Part shown: positions 20,750-32,955 of the stretch, in pieces
Layout: each line of letters begins with the position of its first letter
Numbering within the stretch: position 1 is the stretch's first letter
Source: Polytrichum commune
Lineage: Eukaryota > Streptophyta > Polytrichopsida > Polytrichales > Polytrichaceae
Assembly (NCBI GenBank): GCA_950295325.1
Contig: OX485804.1
Coordinates: 29,328,001 to 29,388,000, forward strand
Reading direction: 5' to 3'
Length of the DNA stretch: 60,000 bases
Notes under the pieces: generated by a model
What the model saw: only the letters and a program-made list of their open reading frames with translations
What the model was told of the DNA's origin: nothing
The model's database searches: none
Made by a program: the position numbers and the translations under genes

Positions 20750-23700
20750 ATGTATTTAGAGCAGAAGATGTACTTTGCAGATAGAGAGGTGTATGAAACG
20801 ATTTTAGTTCAAAAAAACAGAACAGAGGTTGGTTTTATGTGGATCTTAGGATCTGGTTCATATAGGGTGATAGGTCTTTCTAAGTCTCAGATGCAAGCTT
20901 CTACTGTCATATTGACAAACGAATCCGGTACTTCCACAATTCAAATTCCCTCTACCGCACATGTTAAGGTAGAACCCCTTGATGATAATGTGTTTGTGCT
21001 ATCGGATTCAGAAGATGACATTTGTCCATCTGTTGATCTTTCAAACACATCACCATTTCCATTTAAAGGTGTTCATTCTATTCCTTCGCAACTTCCTATA
21101 CATGTATCCAAATCTCCTTGCGGTCTTATGTACAAGAGGGCGGTTCCCCTAATCTCACCCTCTCAACGTCTTCCACTACACCCTTCACCTTCATCTATAG
21201 GGTTAACTATAGTTGATGCCTTGAAGTTGACAAAGTCAAGAAAAAGATCAAAGTCAGATCTCGCATCCATTGATTTTGATAATATAGATGTTCGTGATGT
21301 CAAGTACTTACCATCTTCTTTTAATGTTGGTGATGTTTTGTTTCTCTTACCCCCTGTGGCACTTAAAGTTCCAAGTTGGTATGGCCGTTCAATGGACGGC
21401 ATGGACAAGATGTGCGACGGTGACCGTTGGTGCACCACCAAAACCACCAATATCCAAAATGATTTTGGATTGTCCTTCCGGCGCTCTACTTGTGCTGGTC
21501 ATCTCCAATGTCCTAATGACTACTGTGATTACATGAATCACAATGGGGGCCTCCGAAACAACACTGAATGGGCCAGTTCAACTCCTCTCCCATTTGCTGT
21601 GGGTAATGTTCCTCCCACTAGGTCCACTGTCGATTGTAAGGTATGTCGTTCCACACCTGTGTGCATTGCTTTATGTCATGCTCAAATCATATACATCCAC
21701 TCCACATCTGTTGGAATGTCCAGGGCTTGCATTCATATTGGTGTACATGCTCACCCTGTGGCCAATGACACATGCCGTGAGTCATTGGACATGGCATACC
21801 AGTGCGTTGCAAATGAAGTATTGAAAACACCTACAGCCAAAAATTCAGCCATAGTTATGGCAGCAAGCAAACAATTCTTGGCCGATTACCTTCTCAAATC
21901 TCCCGCAAATGTCGAAGGCCATCACTTGGTTGGTTCATCCCTAGAGGTCGTCATGGATAAATTCAGCACTCTTACGTCTCCGAATTGTCGTAACTTTGTA
22001 TCTGGATCAAAGAGGTTTTTGCGTAGTGGAATGAGAACTATGGATAGTATTATGGCATTCAAAGATCACTCTGCTTTGAAGTTTGTCCATGGTAGTCGTT
22101 TTCCAGGGCAGTCAAAGGACAAAGTGTTTGTTTTCAAGATGTCTGTAGATCTTCCAGGTAGTGGTGTGGAGCTTGTGAAGAGGATGCAAGTCGGTGGGGA
22201 CATGGAGAATTCATGGATTATGTTTGACCATGTCAAACGTTTGAAAGACTGGATGACCATGGCTTGCCATGTGTACGACAGTCGATACTGTAAAGTGTTG
22301 ACTATTGCGTGTTGTAACATGCAATTTGAAGATGGTACAACACAAATTCTCTTTTGGGAAAATTTGAATGCTGTCATGGCAGAAAATGGTGTACCAAACG
22401 TAAACTTCAAAGGGTTCATGGCTGATAGTGCTCAAGCTAATTGGAATGCGGTGAGGGCGATTTACGGGGATGGTGATCCAAGTCTACCCATGGTTGCATG
22501 TGAGCGTACATGTCTTTTCCATTGGTCTGCAAACTTGGATAAGGTGACCCAAAAGTATATCAAACCATCCTTGCAGTTTCAACACAAACAAATATGCAAG
22601 GATTACAAAGACGCGAAAACAATGGACGACGCTGAGACTAAGTATCATGTGATTCGTTCTTGGTGGTTGTCATCTGGAGTTGCCTCGGAAGAAGGCATTC
22701 TTGGCCTTTCAGAGTGGTTGGGATTTTGACACTTTCGTTATAGACAATGGGGTGGTCATATGCTACTTGTAAATACATATCAAACTTCATTATTCACTGT
22801 CATTCAATATCTTGCCACTGATATATAATATATCTTATGTTTTTCTTATCCTTGTATTTGTGTGTTGTTCATAGGATATGACAATAGAAGAGCATGCGGA
22901 AATGCCAACATGCAACCTTGCAGAGACTGTACACAACAAATGGCTCCAACAGTCCGGCAACAAGATGACTTGTTTATATGAAGCTACAGTGGACGACATG
23001 ATCCGTGCGTTCATGCAAATTGCAAATTACTGGACATGGTTGAAAGGGGGGTCTGATGGTAAAGGTCCTGATTCGGCATCCTTGAAACTCAAAGCGGCTG
23101 CCAGGTGTGGAGATCCAAAAATGTTGGCCGATGCCATGAAGTCTTATCCAGGGGCAGAAGACGTCAACACTAGAGATTGTGCATTGGAAGGGTCAGAGCT
23201 CTTTGGATCCACCAAACGCAAACTCAACCTACCACCGGGTGCTGATTGTGACTCTCATCGACCCGACAAAGTGAACTATTCCATTCCTCGTCCCAACACC
23301 CGAGCAACTTGTCAACGTATAGAGGAATCGTTGAGTTTTGCAATTCATGGTGTGGCTCATATTACATCCGTGTTAGAGACAGATTGTCTTACTTTCAAGT
23401 GGCACATTGCAAGATTACCACCCAACTCAGCCAAACGATGTTGGGCACTGCAGGCCATCACAGGGACTATGTCCAATGCCAAAGTCGGGACTGGGAAACA
23501 TGGCACACCTGCTCCAACATACAAAGGGCTCAGGAAGGAATTTCGCTCTCCCAACAATGTGGAGTATGAATTTTGGTTTTGCCCTGACGACATCAAACGT
23601 TGTGTGAGTGGCAGTAAGAAGAAATATGTGTTGGACTGGCCTATAGTACCCAACACGTGGCCGGTGAAGATAGGTACCAATCTATCGCGAGAGGAGGTTT

Positions 23701-24242
23701 TGGCACTTGAAGATACTGGATTTCAACTACAACAGAGGGAGGCATTGTCCCCTCGTCGTAGGTTTTTAACAATCACAACTCTCCCCATCCCTCGCTCGCA
23801 TTTTTCTATGCCACCAAACCCGGACGCCCACCCTACATTCAGGTTTGGGAAGACAGTGCGTCGTAATCCAACAGCACCGCTAGCGGATCACAAAAACAAA
23901 TGGGAGAGCGCCGGACTCATGGAGGGTTACTATGTGGTTGGGGTCACTGCCATTCCATATCCGGGCTTTGGAGTGATAATCAACATTGTCTCCAAGCAGG
24001 ATGTCACCTACCATGTCACAATTGGCGACATCCCGCATTGCACATGCCCGGATTTCACCAAAATGTCCTCTCATGCATTGGGAAAGAAAGGAAAATGGAT
24101 GTATTGTAAACATCTTTATTATGTGTTTAGATTTTTGTGCAAGGTGGATTACGAGAGTGATAAGTTCATTCATGCACCTACATATACCTATAACGAGGTC
24201 ATGCGACTACTTGAACTTGCTAGTATTGTAGAGTGTGAGTAG
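20750..24242 (+). pseudogene. Mutator-like (MULE) transposase with C-terminal SWIM zinc finger, one intron, one in-frame stop
   Basis: Exon 1 runs 20750-22768 and exon 2 22875-24242, with phase 0 and the intron at 22769-22874. About 1128 residues. The N-terminal third is variable and acidic/serine-rich. A Cys-rich region (CAGHLQCPNDYCDYM near residue 250) may bind DNA. The MULE core shows GFMADSAQANWNAVRAIYG and ERTCLFHWSANLDK, then RSWWLSSGVASEE. The SWIM finger (C-x-C..C-x-H: HCTCPDF then MYCKHLY) is near the C-terminus, as in plant MULE and FAR1-type proteins. It cuts and pastes the element by binding the terminal repeats. A TGA at 22727-22729 stands where tryptophan is expected (WLGF-W-HFRYRQWGGHM). 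This lone stop suggests a young pseudogene. The last 60 codons are duplicated downstream. Confidence 0.88.
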
Positions 24243-24932
24243 TATTGCAAATGGTCTATTAAGTACCATATATTTGAATGTCAAAATATGACATGTTTTG
24301 GTTTGGATTTTTATAATAAAAATCAGCAATGGGCTGGAAGTATTTCAAATGATTCAGTAACTTCATTTCTATTTAGACTACAACCCAACCGTGAGCGGTT
24401 TGATTGATTGACATGGATAAATAATAACAAGTTTCTAAAAATAAAAAACAATTGAGAAGATTCTACGCACATCCGCATAGTAACGTCTTCTTGGTATCCG
24501 CCTATAGATTATTCTTGCTTTATCACTAGCTCAATTTGGGATATCACCAGTCAATGTAACCAACCGGATTCGAACCCGGGTTGATACAGACCTAATACCA
24601 GTCTCTTACACAACTCGCATCCACAGGCGGATGTCTCAAAACCTAGTAGTTACCTACATATTGACTATTTCTAATATCTAATTTCCTTTCATTTGTAGAT
24701 TATGGGCCTTAACTCAACCTGTGAGCAGTTTGAGTGGCTCACAATTATGGCACCTACATGTACGTATAATGAGGTTATGCACCTACTTGAGCTTGATGGT
24801 GTTATGGAATGTGAGTAGTTGTGCAAGTGTTGGTTGTAACTACATGTATAAGGATGTCAATAAATGACATGTATTGGTTTGGATTATTATAATAAAAATC
24901 AGCAATGAATTGAAAGTATTTTAAATGATCCA
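24172..24932 (+). repeat. Duplicated 3' end of the transposase gene flanking a SINE-like insert
   Basis: The end of the coding region and the next 110 bp (24172-24352; gcacctacatatacctataa, then attataataaaaatcagcaa) recur with changes at 24752-24932. The second copy also ends in a plausible ..ECE stop. Between them lies the inverted tRNA-like repeat. A direct duplication with later insertion, or two insertions, could explain it. Confidence 0.65.
24430..24650 (-). repeat. tRNA-like SINE candidate, copy 2 (inverted)
   Basis: On the minus strand, GGTTCGAATCC (24566-24576) is a perfect RNA polymerase III B-box, preceded by ggatgcgagttgtgtaagag and followed by ggttggttacattgactggt. These match copy 1 at 19670-19860. 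The outer parts (atccgcctgtggatgcg and ctataggcggat) form a short inverted repeat of their own. It could be a SINE or a tRNA-like hairpin unit particular to this Mutator family. Confidence 0.55.
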
Positions 24933-25148
24933 TGGAAATAGGGCCCTTTCATTTGTGCTTCATTTAAAATATTGGTAATTTACAATTGAAAATATGCAAT
25001 TAATTTGTCAAAATTTTGGTTGTGTATCCTAAACCCGTGTGTCTTTACTAAATTTGGAAACATTGGTCATATGTTTCTGTTCATTGCTCATGTATTACTG
25101 CTCACCGCTCACCGCTCACTGCTCATCGCTCATAAGATAGCTTCCCTC

Positions 25149-25157
25149 GTGATTTTC
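25149..25157 (+). repeat. Right target site duplication of the Mutator element (GTGATTTTC)
   Basis: Identical to 13502-13510; the LINE reading frame on the minus strand (..TTTSTPL) continues directly into ENHPQPP of the left half when the element and one copy are removed. Confidence 0.9.
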
Positions 25158-26081
25158 AAGGGGGTGGATGTTGTTGTGACCGGGAATATTATTGTGGCTT
25201 GGTGGAGGGCTTCTTTGATGGTTTTGGGTGTGAGTTTGTATATGTTTCGGTATTCCTCTTATGTGAGTATGACCATGGTGTTCTTGTTTTGAATTTGTGC
25301 TAGTGTTGTAATGCCATGTGCGTAAAGTTTGTCTAGGTATTTTTGGAATTTTGTTTTGGAAGCATCATCAAGGGTGGTGTATATTGGGTTGGATAGCCAT
25401 GCTTACTTTAGTGGGGTTTTTCTAAGGGGGAATGCTCGATTGGCCGTGGTAACATGTATTTCGTATTTTTTTGTGAGTAGGAAGAGGGTTCGGGCTATGA
25501 GTGACCTTGTACATGCTTGTTGTTTAAGTTTCGGGAGGTGGAGTGAACCTTCATATTTAGCTGCTATGTATTTAGTTAGGCCTTGATATATGTCGCCTAG
25601 TTGGCCTAGATCGTTAAGGGCTTGTAGTAATTGTTGGCCTATGCAGTGTATGTAGTTGGATAAGAGGGAGGAGACTCCTATGCCAAAGTTTTCATTTGTG
25701 AGGTGCGTGAGGATGTTGGCAGAGCTTTTGGATATGTTGCATATTTATTTGGTTAGTTTGCTTATTTTTTTACCCAATTTTGTAATGTCGGGTTTGGAGA
25801 ATGAGACTGCATAATATGCATATGCTATACGGGGTTTTATAACTGTGTTTAGTATCTTGATTTTTTGCTTGAGACTGGCTGGAGATAGGGATAGTAATTT
25901 ACTTTGTTGTTTAGCTTTTTGGAGAGTGACTTCCCTTTGTAGGTTCTATTTGAAGGATGGTATGAGTTGGATGCCTAGATATGTGTATGGTTCGTTTTGT
26001 GTGAGGGTGGAGAAATTTTTGGTTTTATATGTGACGTTTTGTGATTGGATGTATGCTTTAAATGTGTTAGGTTTTAGTTTA
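25158..26081 (-). mobile_element. LINE retrotransposon, 5'-truncated reverse transcriptase end (right of the Mutator insertion)
   Basis: Minus-strand coding remains of LINE ORF2 starting at the target duplication. The words KLKPNTFKAYIQSQNVTYKT, then PYTYLGIQLIPSFK and LKQKIKILNTVIKPRIAYAY, are typical of the region after the reverse transcriptase palm (the YLGI motif) in LINE ORF2. At least four in-frame stops are present. The catalytic reverse transcriptase motifs and endonuclease are absent, because the insertion was 5'-truncated. Confidence 0.8.
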
Positions 26082-26350
26082 GGTCCAAGTTCGCTTCACA
26101 CTACGCTTGAGGAACCAACGGAGTATGTGAATGCAAGATGGATGTAAAGTCTATATGACATCGATTGGATCATATTTCATGGTCACTTGGACTATTTTCA
26201 AAAACCACCTCTTGGAGGTAGGCCTCACACAAAACTGAGAGACCATGGCACTCTGAATGCTCACAACCGTTGGTTTATTCTATTTTATCATGTGTGAGGA
26301 CCTGCACGAATAGAAAGTCATTGAAATAGCATTTGGTCGAGGGCCTGGTC
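26082..26350 (+). repeat. Family X repeat, right half, starting with the LINE target duplication
   Basis: Begins with GGTCCAAGTTCGCTTCA and then follows the order of 7937-8196 (cactacgcttgagg, ggagtatgtgaatgcaagat, cttggaggtaggcc, gaatagaaa..attgaaatagcattt). It is the continuation of 10447-10545. Confidence 0.8.
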
Positions 26351-27210
26351 AACTAAAAACAAACCCATTTTTGTTAACTATAGCAATTTCGCACAAGTGT
26401 AGTACAAGTGTGATATTGGAGTGAATTTTCACATGTCTAGAAATTGATATCACAACATTCAACATACAAAAAACACAACTTATTTCCAAGTTTTTGAAAT
26501 TTTCGTGAAACTTTGAAGACATGATTCTCTCCCAACCCATATTCACAGCATAGGTCGACTTATTTCCAAAAACTGGGAGACGAAAACTTGAGTACAATCA
26601 GTGTCCTTTTCAAGGAACCCAAACTAGAGCACGGATTTGGAGATGCCAAATTGAGTTTGGTACCCAATGAACCAATGGAATGTCCTTTGTTCAAACCTCC
26701 ACATTGACTCCAAGCATGCACCCAAAACTTACCGAACGTGGAAAGTTATGCATGCGAAACAACCATCTCCCTACTAAAACTCCGGTTGAGTTAATGGATA
26801 ACTCTCATGCATGTCAATAGTTAATGAATAAGATTTGGTGAAGCTCAGTGAAAGCTCAATGGAAGCTCAGTGCAATTTCCAATTTAATATGGAAAGAGCT
26901 AGGTATTAACTCTTCCAATATTTACCAACAAACCATCAACATCTCCATTCATATAAACATTGATTATTAGTTCATTTGCACTTGTAGAGTCAAGAGAATG
27001 GCCAGGAGATTTCCTGCAACAGTACTCAAACCTACTTCAAAGGTTTGATGATAAAAGAGTGGACGCAAGTAATGGATCAGTGACAACATGCATTCGACCA
27101 CAATCCTTTGTGAGTGTCCCAGAGATGATACAGAGGAATAGAATGCACTTGTAGAAATCAGCTCTGAATTCATCATGTACAATACACCCCTTGGACTACC
27201 AAACTACAAA
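26351..27210. other. Non-coding stretch 3' of the CstF64 gene
   Basis: No gene is seen. The part next to 27211 should be the CstF64 3' UTR (gene on the minus strand). Words such as gaagctcagtgaaagctcaa at about 26833 resemble those near 9365, hinting at another dispersed repeat. Confidence 0.4.
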
Positions 27211-30200
27211 CTACGCTCTCAAGGCCTGTTGCAGTTGCAGAACTTGTTGTCTCTGATCAGGAGGCAATGAATTGATCTGTTCAGGTGTGAGGCTCAACAC
27301 TTGCTGCAGCAGCGCCTTTTGCTGCTCTAGCTCTCCAGACATCTGCAAGGGCATGATCATCCAGAACATGAGCATTCGGACTCCGATCTTGAAAGGGGGG
27401 TCATATCGTAAATCATTCCATTCTTTAAAGGCAAATGCCTGGCCAAGTTGTGGTGCTAGTGAGAATGTATTCTTAATACAGTCACAGTCCTAGTGCTTCC
27501 TGATTGCCAAACAAGTTATCACGAACAAAGATTGGCAAGTGACTCGTACCTGGGGTGTCGGTTGTTGTTGTTGAGGAACCGGGCCTTGAAGGGGCACCTG
27601 TCCATAGCCATGCGATTGAATTGACGAGCCTGAAGGCACACCACCATCTGATAGCCCAGGCTGGCCCACATAGCTTGGCCTGGACTGATTGTCCGGGACT
27701 ATGGGAGCCCCTATCAATGAAGGACCGCTTGACACAGGAACTCCAGTGTTAATAGGCTGGTTTCCACCACCCATAACTAGCCCATGCATGACCCCGCCTG
27801 GGATGTTTGAGGGTCCACTTGGGGTCGGGGTGGGCTGGTTGATGGGCACACCAGGTTGCATGCCAGCCACTTGTCCTGCCTGCGGCATGTTCATGCCTCT
27901 GCCCATTTGAGGAATACCGCCAGGTCCCATCACTGAGCCTGTTGACATGGCAGGCTCCGACCCAGCCATGGATGGTTGCTGCATTGAAGGAGCAACTGTG
28001 CTGCCATCAACACCCATACGCCCAGCATTTTGTGGAAGCATCTGGACATAAACAAAATAAGTTCATCAGTAAGCCACTCACTGGGTAGAAAACAAGAAAC
28101 AAATCCATTGTGGACAAATTCACTGCTTATCATAAATTGTAAGTCTGTAACCACTATCTACTATGCTGCTTGACAGTGAACCCCACTAACTCTGTGCTGC
28201 TGTGAAGGCACAATGGGCATATAATCACAGGACATAGACCTTACCTTACCCAATCTTGACAATAATTTTAACCTCACTGTCAAATCGAAGAAACGGTATA
28301 ACCTATACATTGAATAGACAAAGAACATCTAGGATGACAAAGCCAACCTGATATTGCTGTTGAAGGGGTGGCTGATTTGGTGGAGGGGGCACACCCTGTT
28401 GAGGATATGCCATGGACATTCCACTGCTTTGCTGCATCATACCTCCTTGATGCTGCATGTCATGCCACACAGAGCCAGAAAAGATGTGCAGATCCTGATC
28501 AGTCCAAAATTAAACATAAGACATAATAAGACATAATAAATAAATAAACCTTGCTGGTGTAAATGAGAAGCAGCTCAGAGGATGCAGGAGTATAAAGCTT
28601 GAAGTGCACAAACTAAAATCCCTGAACCCCAATCACTACAGGAGCTGGTAACAACCTGGTATGGTGCTTGCGCCAGGGGCTGCTGCTGTGGGGGCGGGTA
28701 GTTGATTGGTTGTAAGGGATTTGTTTGCTGAACTGGATTTGGTATTACAGCAGGGGCAGGAACAGGTCTAGGCTGTGGCGGCAGAGGAGGCTGTTGCATC
28801 AAGTTTGTAGGAGGAGTGGCCCTCTGCTGTTGCTGCTGTTGTGGCTGTTGTGGCTGTTGCTGTGGCTGCGGTTGTCCAGGCATCATGGCTGGATTGACCG
28901 GATTCTACATTCCATATATGGAAATAAGTAACATGGATAAAATTTAACAACAATAACATAATTCCAATGAGCTTGAAACTATGACTCTCCAAATAAACTG
29001 ATGAGAACCCCATCAAATCATGTTGTGGTGTACTGAGCCGGTGCACAATATTTTTAGGTGCCTGAAGCATCCTAACCCTTCACATGCTACAAAGTACCTC
29101 ACCATACTAAAAGGCTGGAAATAAAATGCTTACCATAGGAGGGGCCCGAACCATCCCCAACATGATCTGTGCCTGCACCACCATCAACATTAATTTTAGA
29201 ATTCAAGTTTCAGAATGACATTGACAGCTTTCATTTGAGTCCTAGAGCATTGACTGTATTACATGCTCAGACTCAGGCACAACATGTATGGACAGGATGT
29301 TCTCACAAGAAACTGAGAAGATACATCTACATAACTTATTTGTACACATTCATGCTGAAACTAAATGGTAATCTAGCCTGGTACAGCACACACAACCAAT
29401 GCCTGTCCTAGGATTCATGATCGTTGTTGTCACCTTCAAGAGTTCTCGAAGTGTTTGGAACTATTTAGATTGTCAAGTGACACAGTGTTTACAATGTTAT
29501 CCATCATAAAATGTCAGAAAACCTCAAGTACCTGAAAAATAGCCTTTGTCAGCTGTGGATTTGCCATAAGTAGTTGCCGAGCTTGTTGTTGGTTCTGCTG
29601 TATCATAGTCTGTATCCAAATGTAAGCATTTCATCAATAACATCACCATTTTCTCATTTGTGCTACGAGTTCCAGATATCAATACAACCACATATCACAC
29701 ACCTTCATTTGCACCATGACCTCATAAAGCTGGTGCTTGGACATCCCAGCCAAATGATTGGTAAGTGGATCATTCGCCACAGCACCTGCACTCCCATTTG
29801 CAACAGGCATTGGCTGCCCATTCATAGGCACACCATACTGCACTCACAAATATTAATGGGTTAGTTGACTGTAATAACTCACATTTTGCAGATACTGTCG
29901 AAACACAATAACCGGAGTAGACCAGATGCAACACAGATATTGAGCACATTGAGCTCCTTCCCTAACAATATAAATATTTGTTAAGTCCTACAGCAAATTA
30001 CTACATCCCTAATTTAGAGAGGAATACCAGCCCATTTCCCTCACCTCTTCTTTCCCTGTCCCTACCAACCAATTCACACATTGCATGTCGATATTCATAC
30101 TTGGTGAATTGGATGGATCTACCCTGACCCTTGCACAGACTTCTAGCAGTACAATGGAGTGGGAAAACATCAGACACAATGACTGACAACATGGTACTAC

Positions 30201-32629
30201 TGAAGTTTGTAGATAGCCATGTAAGATCATCAACTAAGGTACACAAAATCAGGTAACACCTGTTGTTGGTTGCCTCCTAGAGCACCTGTCAGAAACTGTG
30301 CGGCAGCTGTCGCAGCAGCTTGACCTATTGGTGGCTCTCCATTTCTATCAGCTTCAGGATTGGTTACAGATTGCCGATTCCCAGTTTGCCTCTGTGTATC
30401 TGTAGTCACAAGTGAGAACATATGAGTTTCTTTTTCTTCTCACCTGAAGACTCAGTAAGTTCTTTGCACCACAGAGAGTTACAGAACCAAGAACGTGTCA
30501 TCCTTTTTCTCTAAATGCACCAGTTGTGAGTTCTGATTGACGACAAGAGTTATCAGAAAAGTAGAAGTTTATAAAGTTCCCTGGGATTTATAAGAGCATC
30601 AAGACATCGCAATATGATACTCACCAGGATTGTATCCAGGTTGAGGCAGTACTTGCCCTCCTTGTCCACCCTGCCCACCTTGACGCTGCCAAACAAGATG
30701 ACTACAATCAGTAATCCCAACATTGATCACATATTCACAGCACCATGGAGTTGGCTTGAAAATCGATGGATAATGGAGCTCTAAAGGCTTTCTAATGTAC
30801 CCCTATCACTAAAGAACCTCTGAAATAAATAGATTCTCTGTTAAGTTTCCTTAGTCATACCAAGATTGACTCTTTGATTGACTGAGCATGCCAACAAATA
30901 CATCCCACCAAGTTTTAAAATATCACAGTAGAATCCTACAGATCAGACACCTGAGCAATTGTTTTAAATTAGATAATTTACTATCAAGAAGGTCACTGTC
31001 CACTGACCTCAATGAAATAACCGGAACTGTGAATATGTCACAGTATGATTTATTACTATCTGTCAAATTATGTATCTAAGATGCAGAAGGAAGGCATGTA
31101 CTATGTATCACCCATTAATGCTAAGATGTATGCATGCAGGGCTTCATTCAACTTGTAAAGAACAGTAGAAGTTCACCCTATTTACTGAATTGCTGATTCT
31201 TTACATCTGATATTAATGAACAGGTCTTCCAGTACTGTGAATATCTTTCCTGCTTTAGTGTTGAATTTCACAAATTCCACTCAAATAGTGCACATGTTTT
31301 TCTGTATGAGAAGTGTAACGTGTAAGAGCACCTGGTCTCGATTCCGATCCCCACCACCTCCTTTCTCATTCTCAGCGAAGTCCACCCGGAGCTGCCGCCC
31401 ATTGATCTCATACCCTTGTAAGTTCCGACGAGCACTCAAAGCTGTTTCTTCATCTCTAAACTCGCAAAAACCGTAGCCTTTTGGCTTGCCAGTCTCCCGG
31501 TCAAGTACAAGACTGGCAACCATAGTGAATTAGCTCCCTTTATTAAATTGAGGAGGCAACTACACTGACTTGGAGAAATGAAACACCTACTACTTTTCAA
31601 TTAATGGCTGCAGATTGAATGCTTAGCAACAGTACCTGAATTGCATCTGCAGATTTACCAAAATAAAATTCTATGTGTGGAATTGAAACATGACGAGAAG
31701 AATTCTGCAATCTGAGTTTATATTTCCTTGACATGAGAAGGTCAACAAGGGTCAGGGATGTGTACCGGAAATTCACAACAGGGCCTACTTCTTCACAAAT
31801 GTGAACCAGCTGCTCCTCTGTCGCATCATAGGGAATATTTCCCACTGCCAGACATTTCCAATACAACGGCCTGAGTTCATGTTTCTTATCCCGTTTCCTA
31901 AAGAGATGGAGAGACAAGTAAAAGGCGGGACAGGATTGTAGCATTGACCTCAATCGCGCAATGCTTCTCGATGGAGTAAGAGAACAGCATGAATAGGTAT
32001 ATTGAGACATCCTCATGTTTAATAAATGGAGACATTGAGGAGACAGTAAATTTTAAGGGAATTCGTTGAAAGGCCTTGAATCGTCGGCAAGGCGGGAGTC
32101 CAATTGATTCACCTTGTAGAGCTGAAAATTGAAGTCCTCTCATTCATGGACAAAATCCTCACTGCGTGACTTGTATTATGAAATACAGCTGTAAAGAGGA
32201 CCAAACCTTAATGGCTACACAGAACGTACCAAACGACGATTCTAACACCACTTCACCCGGAGTGACCTAAAATATAGCAATGCGGAGCTACAACGGAGGA
32301 ATTCTAACCGCAAACTCCACCCGAGTCCCTAAAACCTAGACCCGACCGAAACACCAGCCAATTTCAACAATCAAGGCGTTGGCACCAGAGAAAGAGAAAC
32401 AGGCTGGAGAAAAATCCAGCTCGATAAGCTAAGACCCCGCTCCACACAAACCCTAAGAAAACCCCGACACGAGAAGGAGACCTAAAAAAACAGAACTACA
32501 GCAGCCAAAACTCGTCCACGTTGAAAAAACCTACAGCCACTGTAGACACACAAAGAAAGACGCAGTTGCAAAAGGAGCGAGAGACGCACCAAAGACGCAC
32601 CGAGATGCGCGGTGCTGCGTGCCACTCAT
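27211..32629 (-). CDS. CSTF64: Cleavage stimulation factor 64 kDa subunit (complete, 12 coding exons)
   Basis: The exons are 32590-32629, 31766-31844, 31332-31512, 30625-30685, 30260-30399, 29703-29837, 29532-29609, 29134-29172, 28656-28904, 28348-28452, 27550-28041 and 27211-27342. They total 1731 nt (576 residues) with no phase conflict. The product is the RNA-binding subunit of CstF in the nuclear mRNA 3'-end cleavage complex; it binds the GU-rich element downstream of poly(A) sites. The N-terminal RRM is split over exons 1-3 ([15 protein letters not shown] as RNP2, KGYGFCEF as RNP1). The hinge, which binds CstF77/symplekin, spans exons 6-8 ([31 protein letters not shown]). Pro/Gln/Gly-rich segments fill exons 9-11. 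The C-terminal helix bundle that contacts Pcf11 is [20 protein letters not shown]. Longer than the Arabidopsis protein mainly in the Pro/Gln region. The hAT element at 32956 lies about 330 bp before the start codon. Confidence 0.93.
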
Positions 32630-32955
32630 TGCGGGAGGAGAGGAGGATGTCTCCCCGTCGGCTCGAAGCGGAGCTAATGGGCGTTCATCGCCAGGTCGGC
32701 TCCGGTGCACGAAACACAACGAAACAGCCCACGGGAGCTAGGAATCGGAAAACTCGGGAAGCACGAATCGGAAGGTGTTGGCTATGGCGGATGACAAATG
32801 GAAAGGGCGGAGCAGTTTGCTCTCGTTGCTAGGGCTTCGCAGGCGAGAGAGATGAAGTTCCCCATGTTCCTCATGTTCACATCACGCTCTCTTCGGGTTC
32901 CCATGCGTTCCCATGCGTTCCCTCTAACTGGTCCCAGCCAATTAACCCCCCATAG
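32630..32955 (-). promoter_or_regulatory. 5' region of CstF64
   Basis: Upstream region between the start codon and the hAT insertion. Contains a short direct repeat gttcccatgc (three times around 32897-32925). No firm TATA or other site was assigned. Confidence 0.4.

Larger units (their letters stand above)
13511..25148 (+). mobile_element. Mutator-like element (MULE), 11.6 kb, two divergent genes
   Basis: Left end GGGGAGTGCTATCTTATGAG and right end (reverse complement) GAGGGAAGCTATCTTATGAG form terminal inverted repeats, with the core GCTATCTTATGAGCGRTGAGC shared. Just inside both ends are tandem heptamers of the form GCTCAYY (five or six on the right), a plausible transposase-binding array. 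Flanking 9-bp duplications are identical. Inside are a SWIM-finger MULE transposase (+, 20750-24242) and a ParB/methyltransferase-like gene (-, 13694-20214), transcribed away from a shared 535-bp centre. The element sits inside a LINE. Both genes now carry disabling changes, but the ends and target duplications remain nearly perfect, so insertion is fairly recent. Confidence 0.93.

Noticed and set aside
13511-25148. Reading the methyltransferase-like gene as a host gene
   Set aside because: It lies wholly inside the Mutator terminal repeats and target duplication and shares their copy's decay.
27555-28931. Several open frames on the plus strand opposite CstF64
   Set aside because: They are antisense shadows of the Pro/Gln-rich CstF64 exons, whose spliced frame is consistent throughout.
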